Below, piece by piece: positions 53,184 through 54,282 of a DNA stretch of 54,282 bases (the first letter of the stretch is position 1; each line of letters begins with the position of its first letter). A model generated the notes under the pieces. It made no database searches and was not told where the DNA came from. It worked only from the letters and a program-made list of their open reading frames with translations. The DNA comes from Dyella ginsengisoli LA-4 (GTDB lineage Bacteria; Pseudomonadota; Gammaproteobacteria; Xanthomonadales; Rhodanobacteraceae), in the NCBI RefSeq assembly GCF_000334915.1, contig NZ_AMSF01000074.1, positions 1 through 54,282 of the forward strand, in the 5' to 3' direction. The position numbers and the translations under genes are program-made.

Positions 53184-54282
53184 TCAGCCCTGCTGCAGTC
53201 GGGAAAGGTGCGTGAAGTGCCCGTCGGGACGCTTCAGCAATTCATCGGGCGTCCCGGTTTCCACGATGCGCCCTTTGTCGACGACGACGATACGATTGGC
53301 ATGCCGCACGGTGGACAGGCGATGGGCGATGATCAATACCGTGCGGTCCTGGCAGATCGAGCGCATGTTGGCCATCACGGCACGCTCCGACTCATAGTCG
53401 AGCGCGCTTGTCGCCTCGTCGAAAATCAGGATGCGCGGGTCGGCCACCAGTGCGCGGGCGATCGCGATGCGCTGACGCTGTCCGCCGGACAGGCTGGCGC
53501 CGTGTTCTCCGACGACGGTGTCGTAACCCTGCGGGAGCTCAACGATGAACTCGTGGGCACCTGCCAGCTCGGCTGCACGGATCACTCGCTCCAACGGCAT
53601 GCCTGGGTCGATCAGCGCGATGTTTTCGCGAACACTGCGGTTGAAGAGGAAATTCTCTTGCAGCACCACACCCAGCTGGCGCCGTAGCCATGCGGGATCG
53701 GCCAACGCCAAGTCGGTACCGTCCACCAGTACTCGACCACGTTCAGGCACATAGAGCCGCTGTACCAGCTTGGTCAGGGTACTCTTGCCGGACCCGGAGC
53801 GACCGACGATGCCGACCACTTCGCCAGGCTGGATGTCGAGGTTGATTCCGGCAAGTACTTCGGCGGTATCGGGGCGATAGCGAAAGCTGAGGTTTTCGAA
53901 GGTAACCCGCCCGCGGATCGTTGGCAGGGCCATGCGGCTCCCGCCCGCTTCGGTCCGCGTATTGAGGATGTCGCCCATGCGCTCCATCGAGATACCGACC
54001 TGCTGGAAGTCCTGCCACAGCTGCGCGAGGCGCACGATCGGCGTGGACACCTGGCCAGAGAGCATGGTGAAGGCAATCAGCTGACCGACCGACATCGATC
54101 CGTCGATCACCATCTGAGCGCCCCAGAACATGATGGCCACGCTGACCAGCTTCTGGAGCAGTTGCACGCCCTGCTGCCCGATGTTGGCCAACTTGGTCAC
54201 CCGAAAACCAGCGCTGACGTAGCCCGCCAGCTGGTTGTCCCAGGTGCGCACCATGCGCGGATCCACGGCCATCGCCTTGACC
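53184..54282 (-). CDS. Type I secretion ABC transporter (HlyB-like), 5' end outside window
   Basis: The visible 366 or so residues cover the end of the membrane domain and the whole nucleotide-binding domain. Walker A is [13 protein letters not shown], the signature is [15 protein letters not shown], Walker B is [11 protein letters not shown] and the H-loop is [10 protein letters not shown]. The frame is open at the right edge, so the start and any C39-like domain are not visible. It energises export of the RTX protein through the HlyD-type adaptor encoded next. Confidence 0.93.
   Translation of the reverse strand, partial: VKAMAVDPRMVRTWDNQLAGYVSAGFRVTKLANIGQQGVQLLQKLVSVAIMFWGAQMVIDGSMSVGQLIAFTMLSGQVSTPIVRLAQLWQDFQQVGISMERMGDILNTRTEAGGSRMALPTIRGRVTFENLSFRYRPDTAEVLAGINLDIQPGEVVGIVGRSGSGKSTLTKLVQRLYVPERGRVLVDGTDLALADPAWLRRQLGVVLQENFLFNRSVRENIALIDPGMPLERVIRAAELAGAHEFIVELPQGYDTVVGEHGASLSGGQRQRIAIARALVADPRILIFDEATSALDYESERAVMANMRSICQDRTVLIIAHRLSTVRHANRIVVVDKGRIVETGTPDELLKRPDGHFTHLSRLQQG

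Overview
The window is GC-rich Proteobacterial DNA. The type I secretion genes, the PagL-like lipid A deacylase and the general protein character suggest a Gammaproteobacterium of the Xanthomonadales/Rhodanobacteraceae type (Dyella or Rhodanobacter would fit). This host call is an inference from gene content only. The DNA is a mosaic: a catabolic operon, a Tn3-family transposase region, an antiphage defence island and a type I secretion locus.

1-13,700: a short-chain dehydrogenase pseudogene, then a near-complete biphenyl (bph) upper and lower meta pathway. The order is GntR regulator - bphA1 - bphA2 - bphX - bphA3 - bphA4 - bphB - bphC - bphK - bphH - extra hydrolase - bphJ - bphI - bphD, and it ends in a clear intrinsic terminator. 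This is the order I recall from LB400-type clusters, plus one extra DmpD/TodF-like C-C hydrolase. Together the genes take biphenyl to benzoate plus 2-hydroxypentadienoate, and the latter to pyruvate and acetyl-CoA. An OmpW/AlkL-type porin follows and may take up hydrophobic substrates. A broken fumarylacetoacetase-family gene and an acyl-CoA ligase come next.

17,100-27,450: a Tn3-type end-like sequence (GGGGTAC...), a DHA2 drug exporter, a universal stress protein, PagL, a patatin-like lipase overlapping a GAF-EAL c-di-GMP phosphodiesterase, then a tyrosine recombinase overlapping a Tn3-family transposase. The transposase abuts a 5'-truncated SIR2 gene, so the neighbouring SIR2-HerA defence pair is probably broken.

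27,450-43,300: a defence island. It holds the SIR2 remnant with HerA, then a five-gene CBASS operon whose genes all overlap: CD-NTase, HORMA, TRIP13-like AAA+, a SLOG plus deoxyribosyltransferase-like effector, and a DEDDh exonuclease. A divergent HEAAH metalloprotease follows, then a translationally coupled cassette of a membrane TerB protein, a BrxD-like ATPase and an Lhr/BrxHI-like helicase. Copies of a short motif, CTACC(S)(S)CGATA, sit between these modules.

43,350-54,282 (minus strand): type I secretion ABC transporter (cut by the window edge), HlyD-type adaptor, a relic of a second ABC transporter, a small lipoprotein, and a 2,480-residue RTX protein. The RTX N-terminus carries His and Cys residues suggestive of a papain-like enzyme. 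A secreted toxin with a lipoprotein immunity partner is a plausible but untested reading.
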